Shown: positions 40,680 through 50,520 of the stretch, one piece after another
Numbering within the stretch: the first letter of the stretch is position 1
Layout of the letters: each line of letters begins with the position of its first letter
Assembly (NCBI GenBank): GCA_009746045.1
Contig: RPFO01000667.1
Span: 2,402,317-2,466,316, forward strand
From: Mesostigma viride
Taxonomy: Eukaryota; Streptophyta; Mesostigmatophyceae; Mesostigmatales; Mesostigmataceae
DNA length: 64,000 bases
Reading direction: 5' to 3'
Translations under genes and position numbers: made by a program
Notes under the pieces: model-generated
Databases searched by the model: none
What the model was told of the DNA's origin: nothing
The model's input: only the letters and a program-made list of their open reading frames with translations

Positions 40680-41360
40680 TTTGTCTTCACGTCTTCACGT
40701 CTTCCCGTCTTCCCGTCTTCACCGCGTCTTCACCTGTCTTCACCACGTCTTCACGTCTTCACGACTTCACCTGAACTTGCCGCGTATCGTATCTTTGATA
40801 CCTTGCATGCACGTCTTCACGTCTTCACGGCTTCACCGCGTCTTCACCTGTCTTCACCACGTCTTCACGGCTTCACGGCTTCACGTCTTCACGGCTTCAC
40901 CTGAACACCTGAACTTCACCTGAACTTGCCGTATCGTGTCTGAACGTCTTCACGTCTTCACGTCTTCACGTCTTCACCGCGTCTTCACCTGTCTTCACCA
41001 CGTCTTCACGGCTTCACGGCTTCACGTCTTCACGGCTTCACCTGAACACCTGAACTTCACCTGAACTTGCCGTATCGTGTCTGAACGTCTTCACGTCTTC
41101 ACGTCTTCACGTCTTCACGTCTTCACCGCGTCTTCACCTGTCTTCACCACGTCTTCACGGCTTCACGGCTTCACGTCTTCACGGCTTCACCTGAACACCT
41201 GAACTTCACCTGAACTTGCCGTATCGTGTCTGAACGTCTTCACGTCTTCGCGTCTTCACGTCTTCACGTCTTCACCGCGTCTTCACCTGTCTTCACCACG
41301 TCTTCACGGCTTCACGGCTTCACGTCTTCACGGCTTCACCTGAACACCTGAACTTTGCGT
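40680..41360. repeat. CGTCTTCACG minisatellite with 141-149-bp higher-order units
   Basis: A ten-base motif GTCTTCACGG/GTCTTCACCT is repeated many times. Longer units, each with GCCGTATCGTGTCTGAAC, begin at 40928, 41069 and 41218. Confidence 0.85.
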
Positions 41361-41518
41361 ATCGTATCTTTCATACATTGCATCATTTGCATGCCTTGGA
41401 GCTGCACGTCTTCAAGCAGTGTCACCCAGTTCCCGCTTGATTCAAATGCACTTCGCGCTTGAATTCGTGACTTCGCCCCGCTCAAGGTGGAAGGTGATGG
41501 GCACTAGCCACGGGAACT

Positions 41519-42978
41519 ATGCCCGATGCTGATAGCCGAAGCGATGACATGGACGAATTGAGTGATTTGTGTTATGCCGGGGACGATTGTAGAAAATGGG
41601 TGCTAGGAAAGAAACCTGGTGCCATGAAAGTAGATTTTTTGGCCGGTGCAAACCACCAATGCGCCGGCCGATGTGGCAAGGTCCTGCACGGCATCTGTAC
41701 GCATATTTTCAGGCACGCAGACGACGGTGACGGCACGGAATGGCAATGCTCTGACTGCGGCGGCCCTCCACGATGCCAGCCGTGCGCCACGCTCGAGCAG
41801 CCAGGGCACACTAGCAACATTAAGCCCACGGAGCCTTCCACTATCAGCCCAGAGTGCCCGGATAATTCGTTTCGCACGCCCGTCACCGAGGATGACCTGA
41901 ATTTCGATGATGATGTCGGTTGTGATGATGAAGCTGCAATGGCAGAGAATGACTTCCATCATGATGGGGCTGCAAATGCGACAAACGAGAAAGATTCCGC
42001 GATGTCTCCTCAGCGTCCTGCCGACGAGCATGGTCATTCAAACCCGGGTTCCGGGCTGGACGCCACTAAGGAGGCTCTGTTCTCTTCCCCTCTACCTGAG
42101 GCCGGCGTTCCTGAAAAGCGGGACGATGGCACGCCGGTCCCTACTGCAAGGTCTTTTAGCCGCAGTGGACCGATGGCACTGTCTGTCGTGGAAATTTCTG
42201 GCTGGGATACCCTCGGGGTGGTGGTGGGGGGCCTCACCATCGACAAACAGCTGCAAGCGGTGCTGGTCGCCCAAACGACCTACACAACAAAGAAAACATT
42301 GAAATCGGCATACACAAATGCGGCACGGGGGAGATCCTCTACCATCAAGATGACAGATGTGGTGTGCATGGTCGTCGATCGTGACCCTGCCACTGGGCAC
42401 ATCCCCGGATTCAAGGTAGTTGACACATTTCCGGAGAGTGCGCGAAACGAGCGTATTGAGCGCACTCTCGCCTGGGCCCAGTCGCACCAAGGTGAGCTGG
42501 TGTCCCAGATGACATGGGACTTCCTCGCTGAGGCCCCATGCATCTTGACAACAGGATTTCCTAGGGACCCCGCCCTTGCCTTGTATTCAGGTCCTGCTGC
42601 AGCGGCGTGGTCTCCGGCGCCTAGCCGGGGGATGCGAGTGCGTGCCCCCCCGCCCACAGTGAAGCCCCCAGAGGCAGCCACGCCTTTGGTGGACGTCACC
42701 AACGCACAACAGCGACCCAAGCGGAACAGCAAAGCCAAGTCCTCCCAGCCGGCAGAGAAACGCCGGCAGCCAGAGCGCACCCAGCCAGAGCGTACCCAGC
42801 CGCTGCCGCCGCCGACCCCCGTACTGGTGGGCGTGGAACAGACGATGAGAGAGATGCAACGAGCTATGGAGAACCAAAGCAAGAAGGTTGAAGAGCTTGG
42901 TTTGCAGCTGCGTCAAGAGGTGCAGAAACAAGTGGTCCAGCTGGAGCAGCAACTGCAGCAGCAGCAGCAGCAACTGCT

Positions 42979-43075
<97 letters not shown>

Positions 43076-43648
43076 CATCAACAACAGCAACAGCAACAGC
43101 TACAGCAAGAGCTACAGCAACAGCAGCAGCAGTTCCCGCAGCCGCCGCCGCCGCCGCAGCAGCAGCACCAGCAGTTCCCGCAGCAGCAGCAGCAGTTCCC
43201 GCAGCAGCAGCAGCAGTTCCCGCAGCAGCAGCAGCAGTTCCCGCAGCAGCAGCAGCAGTTCCCGCAGCAGCAGCAGCAGTTCCCGCAGCAGCAGCAGCAG
43301 TTCCCGCAGCAGCAGCAGCAGTTCCCGCAGCAGCAGCAGCAGTTCCCGCAGGCATCGTCCGCAGTGCTTCGTCTACAGCTGGCGTCACCGGCAACACAGC
43401 AGTTCCCGCAGGCATCGTCGGGAGCACTTCAGTTACAGCTGGCGTCACCAGCAGCGCTTCAGTTCCCGCAGGCATCGTCGGGAGCACTTCAGTTACAGCT
43501 GGCGTCACCAGCGGCGCTTCAGTTCCCGCAGGCAGCGTCGGCAATGTGGCAGATTCCCCAGGCATGGTCGGCACTGCAGCAGTTTTCGCAGGGACCGTCG
43601 GCAGCAGAGCAGTTCCCGCAGGGATCATCGGTGGTGCAGCAGTTCTTT
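41519..43648 (+). CDS. Cysteine-rich, polyglutamine protein, exon 1
   Basis: 710 codons from an ATG to a GTGAGT splice donor (43649). The N-terminus has a cysteine/histidine cluster at about residues 20-95 (CYAGDDC, HQCAGRCGKVLHGIC, WQCSDC) that looks like a PHD- or RING-type zinc fold, not assigned further. A middle segment of about residues 215-360 is well ordered (VVEISGWDTLGVVV, KMTDVVCMVVDRDP). From about residue 450 a helix leads to about 45 Gln, then about nine QQQQQFP heptads and larger FPQASSG..LQLASPA repeats. Exon 2 is at 50024-50143; the intron holds a Copia element. The domain make-up suggests a nuclear regulator or a transposon-associated gene; neither is shown. Confidence 0.6.
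42980..43069 (+). repeat. (CAG)n tract, about 30 units
   Basis: A nearly pure CAG run inside the polyglutamine region, followed by CAA/CAG mixtures. Such runs change length readily. Confidence 0.9.
43130..43355 (+). repeat. 21-bp coding repeats (QQQQQFP)
   Basis: About eight or nine direct copies of CAGCAGCAGCAGTTCCCG-type units of 21 bases, in frame with the gene. Confidence 0.9.
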
Positions 43649-43698
43649 GTGAGTCGTTCGTGTAGTGTTGAGTGGGTGGGGTGGGGGGGTGGGGTGGG

Positions 43699-43703
43699 GG
43701 GGT
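43699..43703. repeat. Left target-site duplication GGGGT
   Basis: GGGGT precedes the left LTR and recurs at 49651-49655. The surrounding G-rich sequence makes a chance match possible, but the position is exact. Confidence 0.7.
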
Positions 43704-44481
43704 TGTTGGGGATCATATACCCACCTGCCCACACTATATTCCAGCCTGACTTTATTCTTCTTTGTTTTACTTCACAAGGGCTGAGAATTTGATAGATTTG
43801 ATAAGTTAGATGAATTGCTCTCAATGAGCTGATCAATGTTCATGTGCCATAGTCCTATATTTGGCCATAGATCTCTTGTACCTGAGTTGGTCTAGTAGCA
43901 TCACTTCCATGCTTGACAAGTGGTGTACTTCTTTGGTAGACAAGTGTCCATTCCATGAGCTGACATGTGTTGGAAGCTCATAGTGACAAGTGTTGCATTC
44001 CATTGACTGACAATTGGATAGACTCATTGGATTACACTTGTCATTCCAAGTAGAAACCATGTGTCACTTTATTAAGCATTAGATGTGGCACATTGTTCAG
44101 AGGACATTTGGCAATCAACTGTCATGCCAGCTCATTAGAACCTTTCTAGAATGACCTTGGAATGTTCTAGGAATATGCCAGGAATATTCCTGGAATATAC
44201 TGAGAATATGCTGGGAATATGCTTAGATGTTTCTACAAGCTTCTATGATGACATCAGCATCTGATGTCATCCTTCCTAGCTAGAAAGGTATAAAAAGAAA
44301 CTGGCTCCTAAGGCCAGGTACCTCTTTTCCTAACCTCTCAGCCTAAGAAATAAAACTCTTTTTCTGGTCTCTCTTCCATTGTCTTCAAGCTCAGTCTTTC
44401 ATCACCTGCAAGGTGCAAGGGTAACAAGGCCAAGCACAAGGCATTGTGTAAAACCCATTAGTTTCCTCTACCTTTCCAACA
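43704..44481 (+). repeat. 5' LTR of the Copia element (778 bp)
   Basis: It is identical to 48873-49650 except for one base seen (GACAATTGG against GACAAGTGG, near 44013). It has a run of GGAATATGC/GGAATATTCC imperfect repeats upstream of the TATA box (44160-44225), possible enhancer sequence. Confidence 0.95.
44289..44296 (+). promoter_or_regulatory. TATA box of the Copia LTR
   Basis: TATAAAAA sits in the LTR, about 60 bases before an AATAAA signal (44349-44354). It is repeated at 49458-49465 in the 3' LTR. Confidence 0.7.
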
Positions 44482-44497
44482 TGGTATCGGAGGAATC
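44482..44497 (+). promoter_or_regulatory. Primer binding site of the Copia element
   Basis: TGGTATCGGAGGAATC directly follows the 5' LTR, matching the initiator-Met-tRNA type site and nearly the same as in the Gypsy element at 24098-24117. Confidence 0.75.
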
Positions 44498-44500
44498 TTC

Positions 44501-47500
44501 ATGAGCTCCAAGAAGACCACCAAGAAACCCAGCCCAGCTACAAGCTCCATGGCAAGCGACGTCGACTACACTCCTATGCTGAATGTGTGCTCCAAGATGG
44601 TGCTGAAATTCGATGGCACAAGCCTACGTGGCTGGGAGGAGACCAAGACATCTCTTGAGGGTTTCTGTTCCTTCTATGAGGTTAAGGACGTCCTGCTGGG
44701 CACCAGGCAGGACCGCAAGGCTGACCAAGCTGTTGGCCTTGTCATCTCAGCTGCACTTGTGGGAGAAGCGAGGCGCATCCTATCGCTCGTGCCAGACCAA
44801 TCTGGCAGCAAGCTCTACAAGACGCTGAGGGAGGTCTACGAGCAACAAAAGCTCACCAAGAGTCACCGCATGGACCTCAGGATTCAGCTTCACCGGCTGC
44901 AAATGAAGCCTGGGGAGACCATGGGGCAGTATATCCTACGTGGATTGCTGCTGCTGGCGGACTATCGTGCGGTGGGAGGCGTCATGAGCGACCAAGATTT
45001 TGCGGCTATCCTCAAGAGCGGCCTGCCTGACCGATATCGCCCTGCCCTGATTTCAGCGCACTTCAAAGAGGAGGACAGCTTGGAGGAGGTCAAGGCTGCG
45101 CTGCTGGAGGCGGAGGACATGCTGCTGGGAGGACGGCCTTCTCAAGCTACCAAGGAGGAGCCAGCCCAAGGTCAAGCTTTCCACACTGCCAACAAGGGTG
45201 GTGAGAGGAAGCACTGCGCCTACTGCAACAGGAGTGGGCATGCGGAGACCCAGTGCTGGCAAAAGAACTCCCAGCTCAAGCCACGAAGCAAGAACCAAGG
45301 ACGGCGGGGCAACCAGCGCAGGAGGGGCAACCAAGCGACCAAGAAGGAGACCTCACCTGGCGGAAGCGTGGCCAACAACACCCAGGAGGCCGCGGAGCTG
45401 CCGGAGGGCTTCGTCTTCACCACCATCGCCGAGTCGGCGCCGTCGCAGGAGGCTGCTGCACTCACGCAGTATAGCCCCAAGCCCCCTGCCTGGGTTCTGG
45501 ACTCCGCTGCAAGCAGCCACATGTCCCCATGCCGCACTGACTTTGTGTCCCTCACCCCCACCACTAGGAACATCGTCGGATCAGGAGGACGTCTTCGCGC
45601 GACGGGAGTGGGCACGATTCGGCTCAAACTGCCCAACCAGCATGTGCACCTGAATGGTGCGCTCTTCGTGCCCGGCTTGAGCGCCCGACTGCTATCAGCT
45701 GGGCAGCTCGCCAAGGACGGCCACAAAGTCGACCTCACCGAGCAGACAGTGGTGCTGGACAACGAGACGCACAAGATTGCGCTGCAGAACAACATCTACG
45801 TGTTACCTGCGGAGCGCGACGAGGCGGCAATGGCTGCCACGGCCATCGAGCGGCCGGCGAGCCTGCTCTGGCACTGGCGTCTTGGGCATGCTGGCGAAGA
45901 TCGGATCAAGAGGCTGGCCGCCATTCCGGAGTCTAACCTTTTTTCGAGGCGCCTGTCATCGCCTGGCTGCCCATCCTGCCCTGCTGGCTTCATCAAGAGG
46001 CGCTCATTTTCGCCTGGACAGCTCCGATCGACTGTTCCCCGAGCCAAGCTTCACAGCGACATTCTCGGGCCGATGCAGCCAGCAATTGGAGGCACCCGCT
46101 ACATGCTCGGCTTCACCGACGATGCTACCCGCTGGCGATGGTGCTTTCCGCTTCGACACAAGGACGAGGCTGTTGACGCCTTGCAACAGCTGCTCACGCG
46201 CGAAATTCGCCCCTTCTACAACGGTTCGATTCTTCTCCGGACCGACAACGACGCAGTCTTCACTGGGCAGGCGTGGCGGGCCGTCTGCGCTGAACACCGA
46301 GTGCACCAGGAGTTCTCCAGCCCCTACACTCCTGAGCAGAACGGAGTGGCGGAGCGGCTGTGGGGTCTGGCCATGGGCATGACACTGGCAATGCTCACGC
46401 ATGCCGGTTTGCCCAAAGGATTCTGGGCACTAGCCTTCAATTGCGCGGTTTATATACTTAACCGCCTGCCGTCTAGCTCGAATCCTGGAGGTGCCACGCC
46501 ACACTTCCTGCTCACCGGTCGCAATGCGGATCTCTCGAATCTTCGAATTTTCGGCTGCCCTGCCTTCTATCGGGTGGAGGGCCCACGTGGCAAGCTGGAG
46601 GCCAAGGCTCTGCCTGGAATCTTCGTCGGCTATGATCTGGAATCGCCGGCGTACCTCATTTACCGTCCAGAATCCAAGGATGTCATTCGCCGCCTGCATG
46701 TCACCTTCAATGAGGCCTGGCGCAATGGGGCCATGCCAACTCCTGCGCCGCTTCTGGAAAGTTCTGCCGCACTGGAGGAAACTTCACCAACTGATCTTCC
46801 GGCTGTAGCAGAAGTTCAGCCAAATTCTCTGGCCGAACCTAGCGGACCGGTCACCCGGTCTCAGGCGAGGTTTCTGGACGCCACCAGAAGGGATATTCCT
46901 GAGGAGCTTCGCCACGAGGGAGCGGACGCACCAAGTCCTGATGCAGTCAACGTCCCAAGTCCTAGACCAGTTCCGGAGGCGCTCGACGGTGCTCCAAACT
47001 TTTCACAGCCCGTCCTAACTACTGACGACGTCTCCCCAAGTGACGCACGGGAGCTGTCTGCTGGTCCACCGGTCACTGCCACTTCAAGTGCTGCTCGACT
47101 GCAAAGTACAATCTCTGCGCTGCGACGTAACCCAGCTGGTAATGTCGCCATGGCAACTGCTGATGAGCTGATGTTTTGCGGTAGCACCCGTGAACCCCTC
47201 GCGATGGAGATTACTACCTATGCTCCCCCTGTCACGGTGTCGCCTAAATGGGCTCGTTTTTTTCCGCATTACCAGTCAGTTCGTGATCTTTTTGACACAG
47301 TGCATTTTACTGGCAGTGACGTTTCCCTTCCCGTCTCCTTTACTGAGGCTAACAACAGTCCAGAGTGGCGGGCTGCGATGTTGAGCGAAATTAATAGCAT
47401 TCGTGATCATGCAGTATACTCGCTTGTGAGCCCGCGTACTTTGCCCGCCGGTGCCAAGGTCCTCCCTTCCCGGTGGGTATTTGCTGTCAAGTCCGACGGC

Positions 47501-48844
47501 CGTCACAAGGCCAGGTTTGTCGTGAAAGGTTTTGCCCAACGTGAAGGTATCGACTTTAATGAAGTCTTTTCCCCCACTGTTCGTGCGTCCACCGTGCGAC
47601 TTGCTCTTGCTTTAGCTGTCACGTCTGGCTTTACTGTCAAGCAGCTCGATGTCCGAACCGCTTTTCTCTATGCTCCCCTACAGGAGGATGTCTTTGTGCG
47701 TCCCCCTACTGGCTTTGAAGAGCGGGATGCCAATGGCGATGTGCTTGTGTGGAAGCTGCACCGCAGCTTGTATGGCATCAAGCAAGCGCCACGCAATTGG
47801 CATAAAACGTTCCGTGCACACCTTCTTTCTGACGGCGCCATCCAAAGCCAAATTGATGCGTGCCTGTATTACTACCCTTCGTCTCGTGGTTTCGTGTTCG
47901 TGCACGTCGATGACATTCTTGCTGCTCATCCTTCCCCTTCCTGGCTGGCATCCTGGTCTCGCCGTTTGGCTAATACTTTTCAAATCACTGAGTCGGACAA
48001 TCCCTCTCTTTTCCTCGGTGTTTCCCTTACTATCGACCCTGCGTCTCGTTCCCTTACCATGCACCAACGGCCCTACATTGAAGCTATTGCTGCCCGTTTT
48101 GGGCTTTCTACCCCTCACCCTGTGCACACCCCTATAGTGCCTGGTAGTCCCCGTCGCGAGGGGGGAATGTGTGATGCCCCAAACCATCAACTCTTTCAGC
48201 AGATTGTTGGTGCTCTCATGTACGCCGCGACATGGACGCGCCCAGACATTGCTTTTGCTGTCAACCAGCTGGCCCAATGCATGCAGGCACCCACGGAGGG
48301 CGACTTGGAGCTGGCCAAGCGAGTGGTGCGCTACCTTGTCCACACCAAGGACTTGGGACTGCGCTATGGTGGCCAAGGGGGGCTGGAGGGGTGGACGGAT
48401 GCCGATTGGGGGAACTGCCCTGAGACACGCAGATCTGTCTCTGGCAATGTAGTGATGTTCAGGGGGGCCGCAGTCGAGTGGTGCAGCCGCAAGCAGCACG
48501 TTACCGCCCTGTCTTCCTGCGAGGCGGAGTACATTGCTGCTAGCAGCGTAACCCAGCTAGTGCTTCCACTGAGGCACATGTTGGGGGAGCTGGGGCATCC
48601 AGTTCAGGGGCCCACGCCTGTCTTCTGCGACAACACAGGCGCCGTGGCACTCGCTCGTGACCCTGTTCATCCCAAGCGCACGAAGCACATTGACGTGCGT
48701 TTCCATTTCATCCGGGAGAAGGTGGAGGGGGGACTCATCGCCATGAAGCATTGTCCTGGGGAGGACATGCTTGCTGATCTTCTGACGAAGGCACTTTCAC
48801 GTGCCAGGTTCACTGCCCTGCGTGGCAAACTCATGTCAACTTAG
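44501..48844 (+). CDS. Copia gag-pol polyprotein
   Basis: 1,447 codons. Gag (about 1-300) has a UBN2/retrotran-gag type core and the knuckle CAYCNRSGHAETQC at 239-252. Protease: WVLDSAASSHMS with Asp334; the triplet is DSA rather than DSG. Integrase: HWRLGHAG..CPSC zinc site and Asp520, Asp582, Glu618, an exact D-x35-E spacing (EQNGVAERL). RT: LDVRTAFLYAPL and VHVDDIL at about 1135-1140, SLYGIKQAPRNW between. RNase H: DADWGNC, SSCEAEYIA, VFCDNTGAV, ending ADLLTKALSRARF. The order PR-INT-RT-RH is that of Copia. It should be made as one protein cut by its own protease. The start lies 19 bases after the LTR. Confidence 0.95.
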   Translation: MSSKKTTKKPSPATSSMASDVDYTPMLNVCSKMVLKFDGTSLRGWEETKTSLEGFCSFYEVKDVLLGTRQDRKADQAVGLVISAALVGEARRILSLVPDQSGSKLYKTLREVYEQQKLTKSHRMDLRIQLHRLQMKPGETMGQYILRGLLLLADYRAVGGVMSDQDFAAILKSGLPDRYRPALISAHFKEEDSLEEVKAALLEAEDMLLGGRPSQATKEEPAQGQAFHTANKGGERKHCAYCNRSGHAETQCWQKNSQLKPRSKNQGRRGNQRRRGNQATKKETSPGGSVANNTQEAAELPEGFVFTTIAESAPSQEAAALTQYSPKPPAWVLDSAASSHMSPCRTDFVSLTPTTRNIVGSGGRLRATGVGTIRLKLPNQHVHLNGALFVPGLSARLLSAGQLAKDGHKVDLTEQTVVLDNETHKIALQNNIYVLPAERDEAAMAATAIERPASLLWHWRLGHAGEDRIKRLAAIPESNLFSRRLSSPGCPSCPAGFIKRRSFSPGQLRSTVPRAKLHSDILGPMQPAIGGTRYMLGFTDDATRWRWCFPLRHKDEAVDALQQLLTREIRPFYNGSILLRTDNDAVFTGQAWRAVCAEHRVHQEFSSPYTPEQNGVAERLWGLAMGMTLAMLTHAGLPKGFWALAFNCAVYILNRLPSSSNPGGATPHFLLTGRNADLSNLRIFGCPAFYRVEGPRGKLEAKALPGIFVGYDLESPAYLIYRPESKDVIRRLHVTFNEAWRNGAMPTPAPLLESSAALEETSPTDLPAVAEVQPNSLAEPSGPVTRSQARFLDATRRDIPEELRHEGADAPSPDAVNVPSPRPVPEALDGAPNFSQPVLTTDDVSPSDARELSAGPPVTATSSAARLQSTISALRRNPAGNVAMATADELMFCGSTREPLAMEITTYAPPVTVSPKWARFFPHYQSVRDLFDTVHFTGSDVSLPVSFTEANNSPEWRAAMLSEINSIRDHAVYSLVSPRTLPAGAKVLPSRWVFAVKSDGRHKARFVVKGFAQREGIDFNEVFSPTVRASTVRLALALAVTSGFTVKQLDVRTAFLYAPLQEDVFVRPPTGFEERDANGDVLVWKLHRSLYGIKQAPRNWHKTFRAHLLSDGAIQSQIDACLYYYPSSRGFVFVHVDDILAAHPSPSWLASWSRRLANTFQITESDNPSLFLGVSLTIDPASRSLTMHQRPYIEAIAARFGLSTPHPVHTPIVPGSPRREGGMCDAPNHQLFQQIVGALMYAATWTRPDIAFAVNQLAQCMQAPTEGDLELAKRVVRYLVHTKDLGLRYGGQGGLEGWTDADWGNCPETRRSVSGNVVMFRGAAVEWCSRKQHVTALSSCEAEYIAASSVTQLVLPLRHMLGELGHPVQGPTPVFCDNTGAVALARDPVHPKRTKHIDVRFHFIREKVEGGLIAMKHCPGEDMLADLLTKALSRARFTALRGKLMST

Positions 48845-48864
48845 TCCTTTGTGTTCAGCTGGCT

Positions 48865-48872
48865 AAGGGGGG
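48865..48872 (+). promoter_or_regulatory. Polypurine tract of the Copia element
   Basis: AAGGGGGG directly before the 3' LTR, 20 bases after the gag-pol stop. Confidence 0.75.
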
Positions 48873-49650
48873 TGTTGGGGATCATATACCCACCTGCCCA
48901 CACTATATTCCAGCCTGACTTTATTCTTCTTTGTTTTACTTCACAAGGGCTGAGAATTTGATAGATTTGATAAGTTAGATGAATTGCTCTCAATGAGCTG
49001 ATCAATGTTCATGTGCCATAGTCCTATATTTGGCCATAGATCTCTTGTACCTGAGTTGGTCTAGTAGCATCACTTCCATGCTTGACAAGTGGTGTACTTC
49101 TTTGGTAGACAAGTGTCCATTCCATGAGCTGACATGTGTTGGAAGCTCATAGTGACAAGTGTTGCATTCCATTGACTGACAAGTGGATAGACTCATTGGA
49201 TTACACTTGTCATTCCAAGTAGAAACCATGTGTCACTTTATTAAGCATTAGATGTGGCACATTGTTCAGAGGACATTTGGCAATCAACTGTCATGCCAGC
49301 TCATTAGAACCTTTCTAGAATGACCTTGGAATGTTCTAGGAATATGCCAGGAATATTCCTGGAATATACTGAGAATATGCTGGGAATATGCTTAGATGTT
49401 TCTACAAGCTTCTATGATGACATCAGCATCTGATGTCATCCTTCCTAGCTAGAAAGGTATAAAAAGAAACTGGCTCCTAAGGCCAGGTACCTCTTTTCCT
49501 AACCTCTCAGCCTAAGAAATAAAACTCTTTTTCTGGTCTCTCTTCCATTGTCTTCAAGCTCAGTCTTTCATCACCTGCAAGGTGCAAGGGTAACAAGGCC
49601 AAGCACAAGGCATTGTGTAAAACCCATTAGTTTCCTCTACCTTTCCAACA
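48873..49650 (+). repeat. 3' LTR of the Copia element (778 bp)
   Basis: Same as the 5' LTR apart from one base seen. It is followed by GGGGT (49651-49655). Confidence 0.95.
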
Positions 49651-49960
49651 GGGGTGGGGTGGGTGGGTGGGGGGGTGGGGGGTGGGGGGTGGGGGGGTGG
49701 GGGGGTGGGGGGATGGGGGGGTTGACTGTGTGACTGCGTGGCTGCTTGGCTGGAAAGGAGGGTGCGTGGCTGTGTGGCTGCGTGGCTGCGTGGCTGCGCT
49801 GCTGCGTGGCTGCGTGGCTGCGTGGCTGGCTGGCTGGGGGGGGTGCCGGGTGCGTGGATGCGTGGATGTGTGGCTGGGTGGGTGCGTCACTGCGTGGCTG
49901 GCTGGCTTTGTGGCTGCGTGGGCGGCTGGATGGCCGGGTCAGCGTGGCTGCGTGTTCAAT
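49651..49960. repeat. G-rich and GCGTGGCT repeats in the intron
   Basis: GGGGGTGGGG runs are followed by tandem TGCGTGGCTGCGTGGC decamers (about 49730-49925). The G-rich part continues 43665-43703 on the other side of the Copia element, confirming where it inserted. Confidence 0.8.
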
Positions 49961-50023
49961 GGGATGCTAATATGTTGTTGCCTTTGGATGCCACAATTCA
50001 TGGATTCTTTTGTTCACATGCAG

Positions 50024-50143
50024 GTGCTGCCGTCTTCCCCATCGACGTCGTCAAGACCGATGTCGCCAAGAAGGATGATGCAATCACTCTCGGCCATGTT
50101 TAACTCATGTGGGCCTTCATGGCCACACGGGAAATATGATTGA
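50024..50143 (+). CDS. Polyglutamine gene, exon 2
   Basis: 39 codons after the acceptor AG at 50023, in phase with exon 1, rich in Ser/Pro/Arg (LPSSPSTSSRPMSPRRMMQS) and ending KYD before TGA. An arginine/serine-rich tail fits the composition of exon 1. It depends on the proposed splice; the alternative is that the protein ends by read-through into the intron. Confidence 0.45.
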   Translation: MLPSSPSTSSRPMSPRRMMQSLSAMFNSCGPSWPHGKYD

Positions 50144-50144
50144 A

Positions 50145-50520
50145 TCAGTTCTTTGACACTGAGTTGGCACTAGACGCAACACCTTTGATGCACATGAGTG
50201 CAGGGCGCATGTGTTGAGACCATGCAACCATGGCGATCCCTCAAAAAGTTTGGTTATGTAATAAGTGAGACAATTATTCCGGACGTATGATGGCCCAACG
50301 TCCTGTAAGGTTGAGTTGTCTTATTCAATTGGCATATGTTGTCTTATTGATGTTGTCTCATTGCCTTAATGGGTCAATTGTCTTAGTTTATATCATGTAT
50401 ATCTTGGGAAACTCATTGCTTCAATAAAATGCATGTTAGGCGCAATCAACCCCCTCAAACACATCTGAAAACTGCACAGTGCATCAAATGTATCCTAAAC
50501 AAAAAAATGTATCCTAATCC
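50145..50520. other. No gene seen; AT-rich downstream region
   Basis: Probable 3' untranslated region of the polyglutamine gene, with AATAAAATGC at 50423-50432 as a possible polyadenylation signal. It ends in AAATGTATCCTAATCCGG, a motif also at the edge of the 33635 MITE. Confidence 0.4.

Larger units (their letters stand above)
43704..49650 (+). mobile_element. Young, intact Copia LTR retrotransposon
   Basis: 5,947 bp with 778-bp LTRs (TGTTGG...CCAACA), one difference seen between them, a target duplication, primer site, polypurine tract and one uninterrupted gag-pol frame of 1,447 codons. Everything needed for autonomous movement that I can check is present. It lies in sense orientation in the intron of the polyglutamine gene. 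Confidence 0.95.
43649..50023 (+). other. Proposed intron of the polyglutamine gene
   Basis: The donor is TTT/GTGAGT at 43649 and the acceptor is a T-rich tract ending TTCACATGCAG at 50023. Removing it joins exon 1 to exon 2 in phase 0. Without the Copia element and its target duplication the intron would be about 420 bases. Confidence 0.55.

Noticed and set aside
40680-41360. CRISPR-like array
   Set aside because: The units are contiguous short tandem repeats without unique spacers, in a eukaryotic context.
42587-43652. Poly-Leu, poly-Ala and poly-Ser frames over the CAG tract
   Set aside because: Other-frame translations of the polyglutamine tract, without start context or flanking domains.
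49667-50143. 158-codon ORF as an independent gene
   Set aside because: Its first 119 codons are intron G-rich and GCGTGGCT repeats. Only the last 39 codons look coding and fit as exon 2.
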